This document shows positions 15,829 to 24,257 of a stretch of 64,000 nucleotides of DNA, one piece after another. Both the position numbers and the translations under genes were made by a program. Every line of letters starts with the position of its first letter. Positions within the stretch are counted from its first letter, which is position 1. The notes beneath the pieces were generated by a model that saw nothing but the letters and a program-made list of their open reading frames with translations, ran no database searches and had not been told where the DNA came from. Origin of the DNA: Drancourtella massiliensis (GTDB lineage Bacteria > Bacillota > Clostridia > Lachnospirales > Lachnospiraceae); NCBI RefSeq assembly GCF_016900655.1, contig NZ_JACJKH010000005.1:1-64000 (forward strand), read 5' to 3'.

Positions 15829-16470
15829 ATGAAAGAAAAGTGGATCAGCAGTATTATTGCAGGGGCATACATTGCCATGGGCGCCATGGTGTATTTAAGT
15901 ATACCGGACAAGATCATCGCAAGTTTCTTTTTCTCAACAGGTATTTTACTTGTGTTGAATCTTCACAACCGGTTATTTACAAGGGTCTGCCCTCTTGCGG
16001 CCTATGATCGTTCTTACCGGTTCAGCGATATGGCGATTGCCTGGATCGGAAACGGGATCGGTACACTGATTGTTGCCGTACTCATTCATTTTACAAGATT
16101 TGAGGCTGGAATTCTTGAGCGTGTGAAAGAAATCGTAACACCGAAGATCGGAGATTCCCCGGTCAGCCTGATTCTTCTTGGTATCTTCTGCGGCCTGTTT
16201 GTAGCGTTCGCGGTTTTCGTCGGAGGAATCCGGCAGAAACAGGGATCGTTTGCCCAGATTTTTTATGTGTGGCTTTTTATCACCGCCTTCGTCTTCTGCG
16301 GATTTGAACATATTGTAGCGGATATGTATTATCTGTCCGTATATACTTTCAATTTCCCGATCGCCCCGGATCAGATCCTGAAAGTGCTTTTCTGCGTGAC
16401 GATAGGAAATATCATCGGCGGTGCCGCTGTCGGATACTCCATCCGACGTCTGGACACATCTGCAAAATAA
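15829..16470 (+). CDS. Formate/nitrite transporter (FNT) family channel
   Basis: Integral membrane protein of 213 residues with about six hydrophobic segments. It begins like FNT channels (SSIIAGAYIAMGAMVYL) and has the family motif GFEHIVADMYYL near residue 160 and GNIIGGAAVGYS near 195. FNT proteins form pentameric channels for formate, nitrite or hydrosulfide. The protein is somewhat short and has no neighbour (formate lyase or nitrite reductase) to point to a substrate; formate export would fit a fermenter. GATGAGGAG lies before the ATG. Confidence 0.8.
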   Translation: MKEKWISSIIAGAYIAMGAMVYLSIPDKIIASFFFSTGILLVLNLHNRLFTRVCPLAAYDRSYRFSDMAIAWIGNGIGTLIVAVLIHFTRFEAGILERVKEIVTPKIGDSPVSLILLGIFCGLFVAFAVFVGGIRQKQGSFAQIFYVWLFITAFVFCGFEHIVADMYYLSVYTFNFPIAPDQILKVLFCVTIGNIIGGAAVGYSIRRLDTSAK

Positions 16471-16474
16471 AAAG

Positions 16475-16516
16475 ACAGGAAAGAGTTTCGTATGTACGTG
16501 CTCTTTCCTGTTTTTT
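16475..16516 (+). terminator. Terminator after FNT gene
   Basis: ACAGGAAAGAG pairs with CTCTTTCCTGT around a 15-base loop, followed by TTTTT. Confidence 0.8.
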
Positions 16517-16526
16517 GCATTTTAAT

Positions 16527-16551
16527 AGCCAGTACAGGGAATGTACTGGCT
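16527..16551. repeat. Perfect 10-bp stem-loop
   Basis: AGCCAGTACA pairs with TGTACTGGCT around GGGAA. It could be a terminator for the minus-strand binding-protein gene (T-rich run after it on that strand is poor) or a processed RNA hairpin. Confidence 0.5.
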
Positions 16552-16562
16552 GAGGGAAAAAG

Positions 16563-16611
16563 TTATGAAAAAGTTTATTCACAAAGTATTACTTACTTTG
16601 TAGTTTCATAA
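16563..16611. repeat. Nested AT-rich stem-loop
   Basis: TTATGAAA (16563-16570) pairs with TTTCATAA (16604-16611); inside, ACAAAGTA pairs with TACTTTGT around TTACT. Two-tier hairpin in the gap between FNT gene and the binding-protein gene, role unknown. Confidence 0.5.
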
Positions 16612-16665
16612 TACATGTCAATTGTGAAGAAAGTGTGTTCAAAATATCAAAAAAGTATTAAAAAT

Positions 16666-17694
16666 TTATTTCGCAGCCTTTTTTGCGAATTCCGTTGTGA
16701 CAAGATCTTCGTACGGAGTCCTGGAATCCAGTTCGCCGGCATCCTCCAGAATGTCCTGTAATAATTCAAAGCTGTCCTGATTGAATATCAGATCTTCTTT
16801 CCATGTCTTCTGCTCATAATACCGGGAAACGATCGTTGTGATTGTTTCCAGATCATTTTCTTTAAACTGTGGCTGGATGACTTTTGCTATTTCCTCCGGT
16901 GTGTGTGTATTTACATAATCCATCCCTTTTTGAAGGGCATCCGTAAAACTCTGGATCAGGTCCGGATGCTCCTCCAGATAGCTCTTTTTCGCTGAGAATG
17001 CCGTATAAGGCACATAACCGCTCTCTTTGCCAAGCGAGGCAACAACGTAGCCTTTTCCGGCAGCTTCCAGTGTGGTGGCCCCCGGTTCAAATTCTACCGT
17101 AAAGTCTCCCTGCCCACCGGAAAAAGCGGCTGCTGTGGAACCAAAATCAATGTTTTGATTGATCATTACATCTTTTTCCGGATCGATATCGTTTTGTTTC
17201 AGGATATATTCAAAGACCATCTCCGGCATTCCTCCTTTTCTGCCACCAAGGACCGTCTTCCCTTTCAGATCTTCCCATGAAAAATCTTCAATCGGTTCTC
17301 TCGATACGAGGAAGTTTCCTGCTCTTTGTGTCAGTTGGGCAAAATTGACAACATAGTCTTTGGCACCTTCATTATACGTGTAAATGGAAGATTCCGATCC
17401 CATAAATCCGATGTCCGCCTGACCAGAGAGCACTGCCGTCATGGTTTTGTCTGCTCCAAATCCGGTGACAAGTTCCAGATCAATCCCTTCGTCCTTAAAA
17501 TAATCTTCCTCGATAGCCACATACATCGGGGCATAAAAAATGGAATGGGCAACTTCATTCAAAGTTACTTTTGTAAGTCTGGTTTCCTCCTTTTTGTCCG
17601 ATTCTGATGAACCGGTCTCTTCTTTTGCACATCCGGCAAGTACAGATGCTGCGAGAGCAGCAACAAGAAGTGCGGACAAAAGCTTCTTTTTCAT
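16666..17694 (-). CDS. NMT1/THI5-type ABC transporter substrate-binding lipoprotein
   Basis: Predicted 342 residues. Signal peptide with lipobox LAGC (Cys about 22), so anchored to the outer membrane face. The NMT1/SsuA-like fold is recognised from VTLNEVAHSIFYAPMYVAIE, the GADKTMTAVLSGQADIGFMG stretch (residues about 80-100) and GKTVLGGRKGGMPE. This family captures nitrate, sulfonates, thiamine precursors or similar small compounds. ATG 17694 is chosen with GTGGAGG upstream; a GTG at 17706 in frame is the binding site itself. No permease or ATPase gene is adjacent, so it is an orphan component here, and the ligand cannot be named. Confidence 0.85.
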   Translation of the reverse strand: MKKKLLSALLVAALAASVLAGCAKEETGSSESDKKEETRLTKVTLNEVAHSIFYAPMYVAIEEDYFKDEGIDLELVTGFGADKTMTAVLSGQADIGFMGSESSIYTYNEGAKDYVVNFAQLTQRAGNFLVSREPIEDFSWEDLKGKTVLGGRKGGMPEMVFEYILKQNDIDPEKDVMINQNIDFGSTAAAFSGGQGDFTVEFEPGATTLEAAGKGYVVASLGKESGYVPYTAFSAKKSYLEEHPDLIQSFTDALQKGMDYVNTHTPEEIAKVIQPQFKENDLETITTIVSRYYEQKTWKEDLIFNQDSFELLQDILEDAGELDSRTPYEDLVTTEFAKKAAK

Positions 17695-17838
17695 AATAAC
17701 CTCCACAAAACTGTTTCATACCATCAGATTATGCACTCCCACGAAAGGTGTGAAGGCCGCTTCTCATTCCGTATTTATCAGAATTTTATTGAAATTCGGA
17801 CAATTCTTCTTTTACGCTCTATATTTCTCGACAAATCA

Positions 17839-17867
17839 TTGACTTTTCACGCAAAAAGTGCTATGCT
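17839..17867 (+). promoter_or_regulatory. Promoter for cold-shock gene
   Basis: TTGACT, 17-base spacer, TATGCT. The 5' leader contains a hairpin ACATCG-TATATT-CGATGT (17874-17891) right at the predicted transcript start. Confidence 0.7.
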
Positions 17868-17928
17868 CTAGTAACATCGTATATTCGATGTATGGCTTAT
17901 TGTTTTTATTTTTTATGGAGGTAGCACT

Positions 17929-18129
17929 ATGAACAAGGGTACCGTAAAATGGTTCAACAACCAGAAGGGATATGGATTTATCTGTGATGAATCCGGAAAC
18001 GATGTATTTGTACACTATACCGGACTGAATATGGATGGATTCAAGACTCTGGAAGAAGGACAGTCTGTTGAATTCGAAGTAACAGAAGGAGAAAAAGGTC
18101 CTCAGGCTGTTAATGTGACCAGGTTATAA
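17929..18129 (+). CDS. Cold-shock protein
   Basis: Single-stranded nucleic acid-binding protein of 66 residues. RNP1 (KGYGFI) and RNP2 (VFVHYT) motifs are in place, with the usual [12 protein letters not shown] start and a Val-Thr ending. GGAGG lies before the ATG. Leader of about 55 bases with a 5' hairpin, as in other cold-inducible transcripts. It may act as RNA chaperone or antiterminator. Confidence 0.95.
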   Translation: MNKGTVKWFNNQKGYGFICDESGNDVFVHYTGLNMDGFKTLEEGQSVEFEVTEGEKGPQAVNVTRL

Positions 18130-18207
18130 TCGAAATTGTATGCATCTTTTATTTATATAAATTCGTTTTTCAATTTAGATATTTAAAAGCCATAGAATCT
18201 GGATTAC

Positions 18208-18236
18208 AAAAAAGGCTGTCGATGACAGCCTTTTTT
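18208..18236. terminator. Bidirectional terminator, csp and ACT/paaK operon
   Basis: AAAAAAGGCTGTC-GAT-GACAGCCTTTTTT, symmetric on both strands. Confidence 0.9.
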
Positions 18237-18247
18237 GATACGTTTCT

Positions 18248-18682
18248 TTACAAATTTGCCTTATAAGCCTCATCTGCTTTCCAGACACCGAATCCACTTT
18301 GCTTCAATATGTCTGCCGCTCTTTCCGGCTCATCTGTCTTTAGGACTGCGGAAGCATCTTTACCGTTCGCGAATGCGTACATATATTCTACGTTAATTCC
18401 GCCTTCCACAAGCTGATGCATCGCTTTGCTCAAAGACCCGGTTGCATGCGGAACTCTCAGGGCAATAACCGGTGTGAGCATTGCCGTGATTCCAATCTTC
18501 TTCAACTCTTCTTTCCCCTTTTCCGGATCTGAGACAATCATTCTTAACATCCCGTACTCTGTTGTATCTGCAAGGCTGAGGGCGACAATATTGACGCCGT
18601 TCGTTCCAAGCGCATGCAGAACTTCATCGAGTCTTCCTTCTCTGTTTTCCAGAAATACCGATAACTGCTGAATTGTACTCAT
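18248..18682 (-). CDS. Tandem ACT-domain protein
   Basis: Predicted 144 residues containing two ACT-like units: QLSVFLENREGRLDEVLHAL (residues about 6-25) and ALRVPHATGSLSKAMHQLV (about 73-92). ACT domains bind amino acids and regulate enzymes. It is the last gene of the paaK-iorAB operon, with AGGAGGG before its ATG, and 11 bases after paaK. It is clearly related to the ACT protein at 20032-20448. A role in sensing aromatic amino acids is inferred from context only. Confidence 0.85.
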   Translation of the reverse strand: MSTIQQLSVFLENREGRLDEVLHALGTNGVNIVALSLADTTEYGMLRMIVSDPEKGKEELKKIGITAMLTPVIALRVPHATGSLSKAMHQLVEGGINVEYMYAFANGKDASAVLKTDEPERAADILKQSGFGVWKADEAYKANL

Positions 18683-18693
18683 GATTTTCCCTC

Positions 18694-20019
18694 CTATACA
18701 AGATTCCGGTTGTCAATTACACGTTTTGCTTTTCCTTCACTTCTCTCGATCGTCTTTGGCTCTACCAGTTTGACTCTGACAGAAACGCCAAGCGCCTGCT
18801 TTAAGACATCACCGATCTTATGGCGGAGTGCATCCAGTTTCCGGATTTCATCCGAGAAAAATTTCTCATCCACTTCTACCATGACCGTAAGTACATCCAT
18901 ATTGTCCTCTCTGTCGATAATCAGCAGATAATGCGGAATGACTTCTCCAATTCCAAAGAGTGCTGTTTCCACCTGAGTCGGAAATACATTGACGCCGCGG
19001 ATGACTTTCATATCATCTGTACGTCCTTTGAACTTGGAAATTCTCGGTGTTGTACGTCCGCATTTGCATGTCTCATGGCAGATGCTTGTAAGGTCTTTCG
19101 TCCGGTAACGGATTAACGGTACGGCTTCCTTGTCCAGCGTGGTAAATACCAGCTCTCCGGTCTCTCCGTCTTTCAACGGCGCATGTGTGGCCGGGTCGAG
19201 TACTTCCGGATAGAAGAAGTCAGAATTCACATGGAGTCCTTCATGGTGGATGCAGTCCATCGCAACACCCGGTCCGCTGATCTCACAGAGCCCGTAAATA
19301 TCAAAGCAGTTGATCTTCAGAATCTCCTCGATCTTGTGCCGCATCTCCACAGTCCAAGGTTCTGCTCCGCATACTGCCGCCTTGATTTTCATCTTTTCAA
19401 CGACACCTGCTTCCTGCATGGCTTCTGCAAGATGCATCGCATAGGACGGTGTACAGGCAAACGCCGTGGCGCCAAAATCTTCCATACACATCAACTGGCG
19501 TTTCGTATTTCCGGCTGACATCGGGATTGCCATGGCTCCAAGCTTCTGCGCTCCAAAATCCAGTCCCATTCCTCCGGTAAACAGTCCATATCCATAGCAG
19601 ACATGAATCCGGTCCTGCGCTGTCAGTCCGGCCATCGTAAGGCAGCGCGCCACACACTCGCCCCAGATATCCACGTCTTTCTGCGTATAGGCCATGACCG
19701 TCAGTTTTCCGGTCGTGCCGGACGTTCCCTGAACTCTTACGATCTTTTCATTCGGCACTGCCTGAAATCCGAACGGATAGTTGTCACGCAGGTCCTCCTT
19801 TGTCGTAAACGGAAGTTTCGTGATATCTTCGATTCCTTTGATATCTCCCGGTTCTACACCGAGTTCTTTCATCTTTTCCGTATAAAAAGGAACGACCCCG
19901 TACACTCTTTTTACAAGATTTTTCAGTTTTTCCCCCTGAAGTACCATCCGTTCATCTTCGCTCATACATTCTGCTTGCGGATCACGGATCTGTTCCTTCC
20001 ATGTTTTGTCTGTTATCAT
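18694..20019 (-). CDS. paaK: Phenylacetate-CoA ligase family, second copy
   Basis: AMP-forming arylacetate:CoA ligase of 441 residues. Motifs: RVQGTSGTTGKLTVMAYT (about 95-112, P-loop), CYGYGLFTGGMGLDFGAQ, the FDIYGLCEISGPG adenylate-binding region (about 240), YRTKDLT near 308 and a C-terminal domain with RGVNVFPTQVE and KAKRVIDNR. It could activate phenylacetate or indoleacetate, or run in reverse to make ATP from aryl-acetyl-CoA with pyrophosphate. It lies between two ACT-protein genes, 12 bases after the upstream one. AGGAGG precedes the ATG. Confidence 0.92.
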   Translation of the reverse strand: MITDKTWKEQIRDPQAECMSEDERMVLQGEKLKNLVKRVYGVVPFYTEKMKELGVEPGDIKGIEDITKLPFTTKEDLRDNYPFGFQAVPNEKIVRVQGTSGTTGKLTVMAYTQKDVDIWGECVARCLTMAGLTAQDRIHVCYGYGLFTGGMGLDFGAQKLGAMAIPMSAGNTKRQLMCMEDFGATAFACTPSYAMHLAEAMQEAGVVEKMKIKAAVCGAEPWTVEMRHKIEEILKINCFDIYGLCEISGPGVAMDCIHHEGLHVNSDFFYPEVLDPATHAPLKDGETGELVFTTLDKEAVPLIRYRTKDLTSICHETCKCGRTTPRISKFKGRTDDMKVIRGVNVFPTQVETALFGIGEVIPHYLLIIDREDNMDVLTVMVEVDEKFFSDEIRKLDALRHKIGDVLKQALGVSVRVKLVEPKTIERSEGKAKRVIDNRNLV

Positions 20020-20031
20020 GCTCTTTTCCTC

Positions 20032-20448
20032 CTATAACTCCTCATCCGAGACAAGCTTTACTCCTGCCTTCGCAAGAATCTTTTCCGCACGTTCCATGTC
20101 ATCTGTCGAAAATACCATCACCGGTGCGTTATTATCACGGATCACGAACGAATAGATATAATTCAGATTGATCTGTCCGTCAGCCAGAATGGACAGCATT
20201 CTGTTTAAGTTTCCTTTTTCATCTTTTAATTCTACTCCGACCACGTCATAGATCCGTACCACAAATCCCAGTCTGGTCAGCGTCTCTTTCGCCCGTTCCG
20301 GCTGGTCCACCACCATCCTCAGGATTCCGAACTCCGGAGTATCAAACGAAGCAACCGCACGGATATTGATCTCCGCCTCCATCAGCTTTGAGGTTACTTC
20401 CATCAGACTTCCCGGTCTGTTTTCCACAAATACCGATACCTGTTTCAT
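20032..20448 (-). CDS. Tandem ACT-domain protein
   Basis: Predicted 138 residues with two ACT units: QVSVFVENRPGSLMEVTSKL at the N-terminus and GVELKDEKGNLNRMLSILAD in the second half (about 73-92). Similar size and layout to the ACT protein at 18248-18682, so the pair probably arose by duplication together with paaK. TAGGAGG, which also contains the iorB stop codon, precedes its ATG. Proposed to bind an aromatic amino acid and tune the operon's enzymes; no direct evidence. Confidence 0.85.
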   Translation of the reverse strand: MKQVSVFVENRPGSLMEVTSKLMEAEINIRAVASFDTPEFGILRMVVDQPERAKETLTRLGFVVRIYDVVGVELKDEKGNLNRMLSILADGQINLNYIYSFVIRDNNAPVMVFSTDDMERAEKILAKAGVKLVSDEEL

Positions 20449-20457
20449 TTCGTCCTC

Positions 20458-21027
20458 CTATCGTGCTGCTCCTGTTTCAAATGCCTTTTTATTGATCTCG
20501 ATTGTCTTTGGCGGCACCGTCTTTTCAATCACCCGGTACCACTGTTCTTTTGTGAAATCCATATGTCTGGATGCGATACCGAGAACAATCATATTGAATA
20601 CTTTTGGATTTCCAAGCTTCTTGGCCTCCTCCGTCGCGTTGACAGTGTAGACTTTATGTTTCTCTTCCAGCGTTTCAATGATGTGTTCCGGATACCTGGC
20701 CGCGCCGATCACAACCGGCATCGGATCGATCCTCCAGTCATTCAGGATCAGTGCTCCCCCTTCTTTCAGAAAATGTGCATAGCGCAGTGCTTCCAGACGT
20801 TCAAACGCGATAATAATATCTGCGCAGCCTTCCTCCACGATCGGTTCTGCCACCTTGTCTCCATAGCGGACAAAGGTTACAACACTTCCTCCTCTCTGCG
20901 CCATTCCATGGACCTCAGAAAGTTTGACATCATATCCTGCATCCAGTGCAAGTCCTCCAAGAATCCGGCTTGTCAGAAGTGTTCCCTGGCCTCCGACACC
21001 GACGATCATAATATTTTTTACTCCCAT
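20458..21027 (-). CDS. iorB: Indolepyruvate:ferredoxin oxidoreductase, beta subunit
   Basis: Predicted 189 residues, the gamma-type 2-oxoacid oxidoreductase domain. Motifs: MIVGVGGQGTLLTSRILGG (about 7-25), SEVHGMAQRGGSVVTFVRYG (about 37-56) and ALILNDWRIDPMPV. With the alpha subunit it oxidises indolepyruvate or phenylpyruvate to the aryl-acetyl-CoA and reduces ferredoxin. The start codon overlaps the alpha stop codon by one base (TAATG), so the subunits are translationally coupled. Confidence 0.95.
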   Translation of the reverse strand: MGVKNIMIVGVGGQGTLLTSRILGGLALDAGYDVKLSEVHGMAQRGGSVVTFVRYGDKVAEPIVEEGCADIIIAFERLEALRYAHFLKEGGALILNDWRIDPMPVVIGAARYPEHIIETLEEKHKVYTVNATEEAKKLGNPKVFNMIVLGIASRHMDFTKEQWYRVIEKTVPPKTIEINKKAFETGAAR

Positions 21028-22781
21028 TACTTTTCACCTGCCTTTACCAGTTCAATCGCTCCAAACTTACAGAGGGATTCACAGAGTCCGCATCCGGTAC
21101 ACATGGTGTCGTCAATCCGGATCGTACCGTCTTCATTTCTTGTCATGGCCGGGCAGCCCGGTTTCATACACATGCCGCATTTTTTACATTTTTCCGGATC
21201 CGCAGCATAGAGCGGTTTTGGTCTCTTGTCAAGAAGTACGCATGGTGTCTTTGTAATGATGACGGATACTTCGTCTTTTGCCACTTCTTCCTTAATCGCT
21301 TTCTCCAGCGCTACAATGTCAAAAGCATTGATTTCCTGTACATTCGGCACACCGATTGCACGGCACAGATTCGGAATGTTGATTGCGTAAGTCGGATCTC
21401 CCTGAAGTGTTTTTCCGGTCGCCGCATGATCCTGATGGCCTGTCATTCCGGTAGTGGAATTATCCAGAATCAGCACCGTTCCGGTAGCCTGATTGTAAAC
21501 CATGTTCATCAGGGAATTGACACCGGTATGTAAAAATGTCGAATCTCCAATTACTGCCACCCAGTTTTTGATGTATTCTTTTCCTTTTGCTTTCTCCATT
21601 CCATGGAGGCTGGAAATACTTGCTCCCATACAGATTGTCGTGTCCACCACGCTGAGCGGTGCCACTGCTCCAAGTGTATAGCATCCAATGTCTCCTGCCG
21701 CATGCATCTTTAATTTGTTGAGAACATAGAAGACGCTTCTGTGCGGGCATCCCGGACAGAGAATAGGCGGCCGCTGCGGCACATCTGCCGGCGGATCCAT
21801 CCGTACTTCTTCTCCGAGGATGGCCTTGCGGATCATATTGGCACTGTATTCTCCCTGAATGGTAAAGATCTCTTTTCCAATGGCAGGAATACCCCAGGAT
21901 TTTACCTGCTCTTCGATGACAGGATCGAGTTCCTCCACCACATACAGTGTCTCAACTTTAGATGCAAACTCCCGGATCAGTTTTTCCGGAAGCGGGTTGA
22001 CCATGCCAAGCTTTAAGACCGAAGCCTGAGGCAGTGCTTCTTTCACATACTGATACGGAATTCCGCTTGTGATAACTCCGATTCTGGTATCGTTCATCTC
22101 TATTTTATTGATCGGAAGCGTATCTGCCGCTTCTTTTAATTCGTTATTTCTCTTTTCGATTTCCACATGCCGGAATTTTGCGTTTCCAGGCATCATGACA
22201 TTTTTCCGGATATCCTTTTCATATGGTTTGTCCGGAATCTCCTCCCGGTCTTTGAGTTCCACAAGTCCCTGAGAGTGTGCCAGTCTTGTGGTGATACGGA
22301 AGATGACCGGACGGTCAAACTGTTCGCTTAATTCAAATCCGATTTTGACAAACTCTTTTGCCTCCGCACTGTCTGACGGTTCCAGAACCGGCACGCCCGC
22401 AGCCCTTGCAATCATTCTCGTATCCTGTTCATTCTGGGAACTGTAAAGTCCCGGATCGTCCGCCACCATAAAGAGCAGTCCTCCGTTGACTCCCATGTAA
22501 GAAACCGTATAGAGCGGGTCGGAAGCTACGTTGAGCCCTACGTGCTTCATACATGCCATGGCACGTACTCCTGAGATGCTGGCTCCGATCGCGGTTTCTG
22601 CCGCCACCTTCTCATTCGGTGCCCACTCCGCGTACAGATCATCCCTGTATTTCACGAGATTTTCGCTGATTTCCGTACTCGGCGTTCCCGGATAGGCTGA
22701 CGACACCTTGACTCCGGCTTCATACGCCCCTCTTGCGATTGCTTCGTTTCCAAGCATTATGACTTTCTTTGATTCTGACAT
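21027..22781 (-). CDS. iorA: Indolepyruvate:ferredoxin oxidoreductase, alpha subunit
   Basis: Thiamine-diphosphate enzyme subunit of 584 residues. The order is pyruvate:ferredoxin-type domain I (SSAYPGTPSTEISENL near 25), middle domain, TPP-binding domain with CPGCPHRSVFY (about 340), AGDIGCYTLG and GDSTFLHTGVNSLMNMVYN (about 410-430), then two [4Fe-4S] ferredoxin clusters at the C-terminus (CKKCGMCMKPGCP and CTGCGLCESLCKF). ATG 22781 is chosen because it starts MSESKKVIMLG and AAAGGATGG precedes it. The upstream paaK stop is one base away. Confidence 0.96.
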   Translation of the reverse strand: MSESKKVIMLGNEAIARGAYEAGVKVSSAYPGTPSTEISENLVKYRDDLYAEWAPNEKVAAETAIGASISGVRAMACMKHVGLNVASDPLYTVSYMGVNGGLLFMVADDPGLYSSQNEQDTRMIARAAGVPVLEPSDSAEAKEFVKIGFELSEQFDRPVIFRITTRLAHSQGLVELKDREEIPDKPYEKDIRKNVMMPGNAKFRHVEIEKRNNELKEAADTLPINKIEMNDTRIGVITSGIPYQYVKEALPQASVLKLGMVNPLPEKLIREFASKVETLYVVEELDPVIEEQVKSWGIPAIGKEIFTIQGEYSANMIRKAILGEEVRMDPPADVPQRPPILCPGCPHRSVFYVLNKLKMHAAGDIGCYTLGAVAPLSVVDTTICMGASISSLHGMEKAKGKEYIKNWVAVIGDSTFLHTGVNSLMNMVYNQATGTVLILDNSTTGMTGHQDHAATGKTLQGDPTYAINIPNLCRAIGVPNVQEINAFDIVALEKAIKEEVAKDEVSVIITKTPCVLLDKRPKPLYAADPEKCKKCGMCMKPGCPAMTRNEDGTIRIDDTMCTGCGLCESLCKFGAIELVKAGEK

Positions 22782-22782
22782 T

Positions 22783-24093
22783 CTATAATCCATCCTTTCG
22801 TAAATCCTTGATTCTCTTTGCCTTTCCCTCAAATCTCTGCAGAGAATAAGGCGCTACCAGCCGGATTTCTGTTGCAAGGCCAAGCTGGGATTTCAGTCCC
22901 GCCTTGATCTTCTTTTCCAGTTCGCTGAGTTTTCCGTAGCTGTCAAGCAGCCTGTCATCAATCAGTTCCACTGTGATGGTCATAACGTCCAGTCTGTTCT
23001 TTCTTTCTACAAGGATTTCATAGTGTGGCCCGATCTCATCGATCTTGAGCAGTACTTCTTCGATCTGCGTCGGGAATACATTGACGCCGCGGATGACAAG
23101 CATGTCATCTGCCCTTCCGGAAAGATTTTCGATTCTTGCGGTCGTTCTTCCGCATTTGCACGGCTCATAGAAAATCCGGGTCATATCTCCGGTCCGGTAA
23201 CGGATAATCGGAAGAGCCTCCTTTCCAAGACAGGTCACGACAAGCTCTCCACGCTCTCCCGGCGGCAGCACTTCTTCTGTCTCCGGATCGATGATTTCCG
23301 GTATGAACCAGTCTTCATTTACGTGCATGCCGCAAAGCTCTCTGCACTCGCCTGCCACACCCGGTCCGCAGAGCTCGCTCATGCCGTAATTCTGTGTGCA
23401 GAAGAACTGATCGCCCCATACATGGTGCATCTCCTCGCGCATCGCCTCGGTCATTCCTTCGCCTCCGAAGAGTCCGGTCCGGAGGCACAGATCTTTCGCC
23501 GGATCCATCCCGGCCCTGCGGATCTCTTCGCCAAGATGCAGCGCATAGGACGGTGTCGCCACAAGAAGTGTCACGCCCATGTCTTTTAGAAACATGATCT
23601 GTTTTTTCGTATTGCCGGATGACATCGGAATCACGGCAGCTCCGATCTTTTCCAGTCCTCCGTGCAGTCCCAGCGCACCGGTAAAGGTGCCGTATCCAAA
23701 TGAGAGCTGCACGATGTCATCTGCGCGCGCTCCTCCCATGCAGGCAACTCTTGCTACATTATTCAGCCAGATATCCAGATCGTTTTTCGTGTATCCGACA
23801 ACCGTCGGTTTTCCGGTCGTGCCGGAACTTGCGTGAAAACGTACCAGTTCCTTTTTATCAACCGCAAACAGCCCCATCGGATAATTATCTCTGAAATCCT
23901 TTTTGCTTGTAAACGGAAGTCTCCTCAAGTCATCCAGCGAACGGATATCTTCCGGAGCCACCCCTGCTTTGTCCATTTTCCCCCGATAAGGAGCCACCCT
24001 CTCATAGATGTAGGAAACTGTCTGTTGCAGCTTCCGGAGCTGGATCTCTTCCAGTTCTTCTCTAGGCAGTGTCTCCTCCTTTGCCCATATCAT
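22783..24093 (-). CDS. paaK: Phenylacetate-CoA ligase family, first copy
   Basis: AMP-forming arylacetate:CoA ligase, 436 residues. It has RFHASSGTTGKPTVVGYT (about 85-102), SFGYGTFTGALGLHGG, TQNYGMSELCGPG (about 235), YRTGDMTRI and a C-terminal domain with VIRGVNVFPTQIEEV and GKAKRIKDLR. It opens the operon, followed at one base by iorA. The amino acid sequence differs clearly from the downstream copy, so this is an old duplication or a second substrate specificity. GGAGGAAGA lies before the ATG. Confidence 0.92.
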   Translation of the reverse strand: MIWAKEETLPREELEEIQLRKLQQTVSYIYERVAPYRGKMDKAGVAPEDIRSLDDLRRLPFTSKKDFRDNYPMGLFAVDKKELVRFHASSGTTGKPTVVGYTKNDLDIWLNNVARVACMGGARADDIVQLSFGYGTFTGALGLHGGLEKIGAAVIPMSSGNTKKQIMFLKDMGVTLLVATPSYALHLGEEIRRAGMDPAKDLCLRTGLFGGEGMTEAMREEMHHVWGDQFFCTQNYGMSELCGPGVAGECRELCGMHVNEDWFIPEIIDPETEEVLPPGERGELVVTCLGKEALPIIRYRTGDMTRIFYEPCKCGRTTARIENLSGRADDMLVIRGVNVFPTQIEEVLLKIDEIGPHYEILVERKNRLDVMTITVELIDDRLLDSYGKLSELEKKIKAGLKSQLGLATEIRLVAPYSLQRFEGKAKRIKDLRKDGL

Positions 24094-24187
24094 TTTTTCT
24101 TCCTCCTGGTCAGATTAATTTGGGAATAAAACGCTTCCCTGTTCCATGCAATGCCTTCTGTGCAGAAGTCTTTCCGGCTTTTTGCAC

Positions 24188-24226
24188 AGAAAAAAGAGGA
24201 CCCGCCTCTTTGGCTTATCCTCTTTA
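24188..24226 (-). terminator. Terminator after polC
   Basis: Minus strand AAAGAGGA pairs with TCCTCTTT around a 17-base loop, followed by TTTTC. It separates polC from the paaK-ior operon. Confidence 0.7.
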
Positions 24227-24257
24227 GTATATCATATTCCTTTATTCGTTTAAAGCA

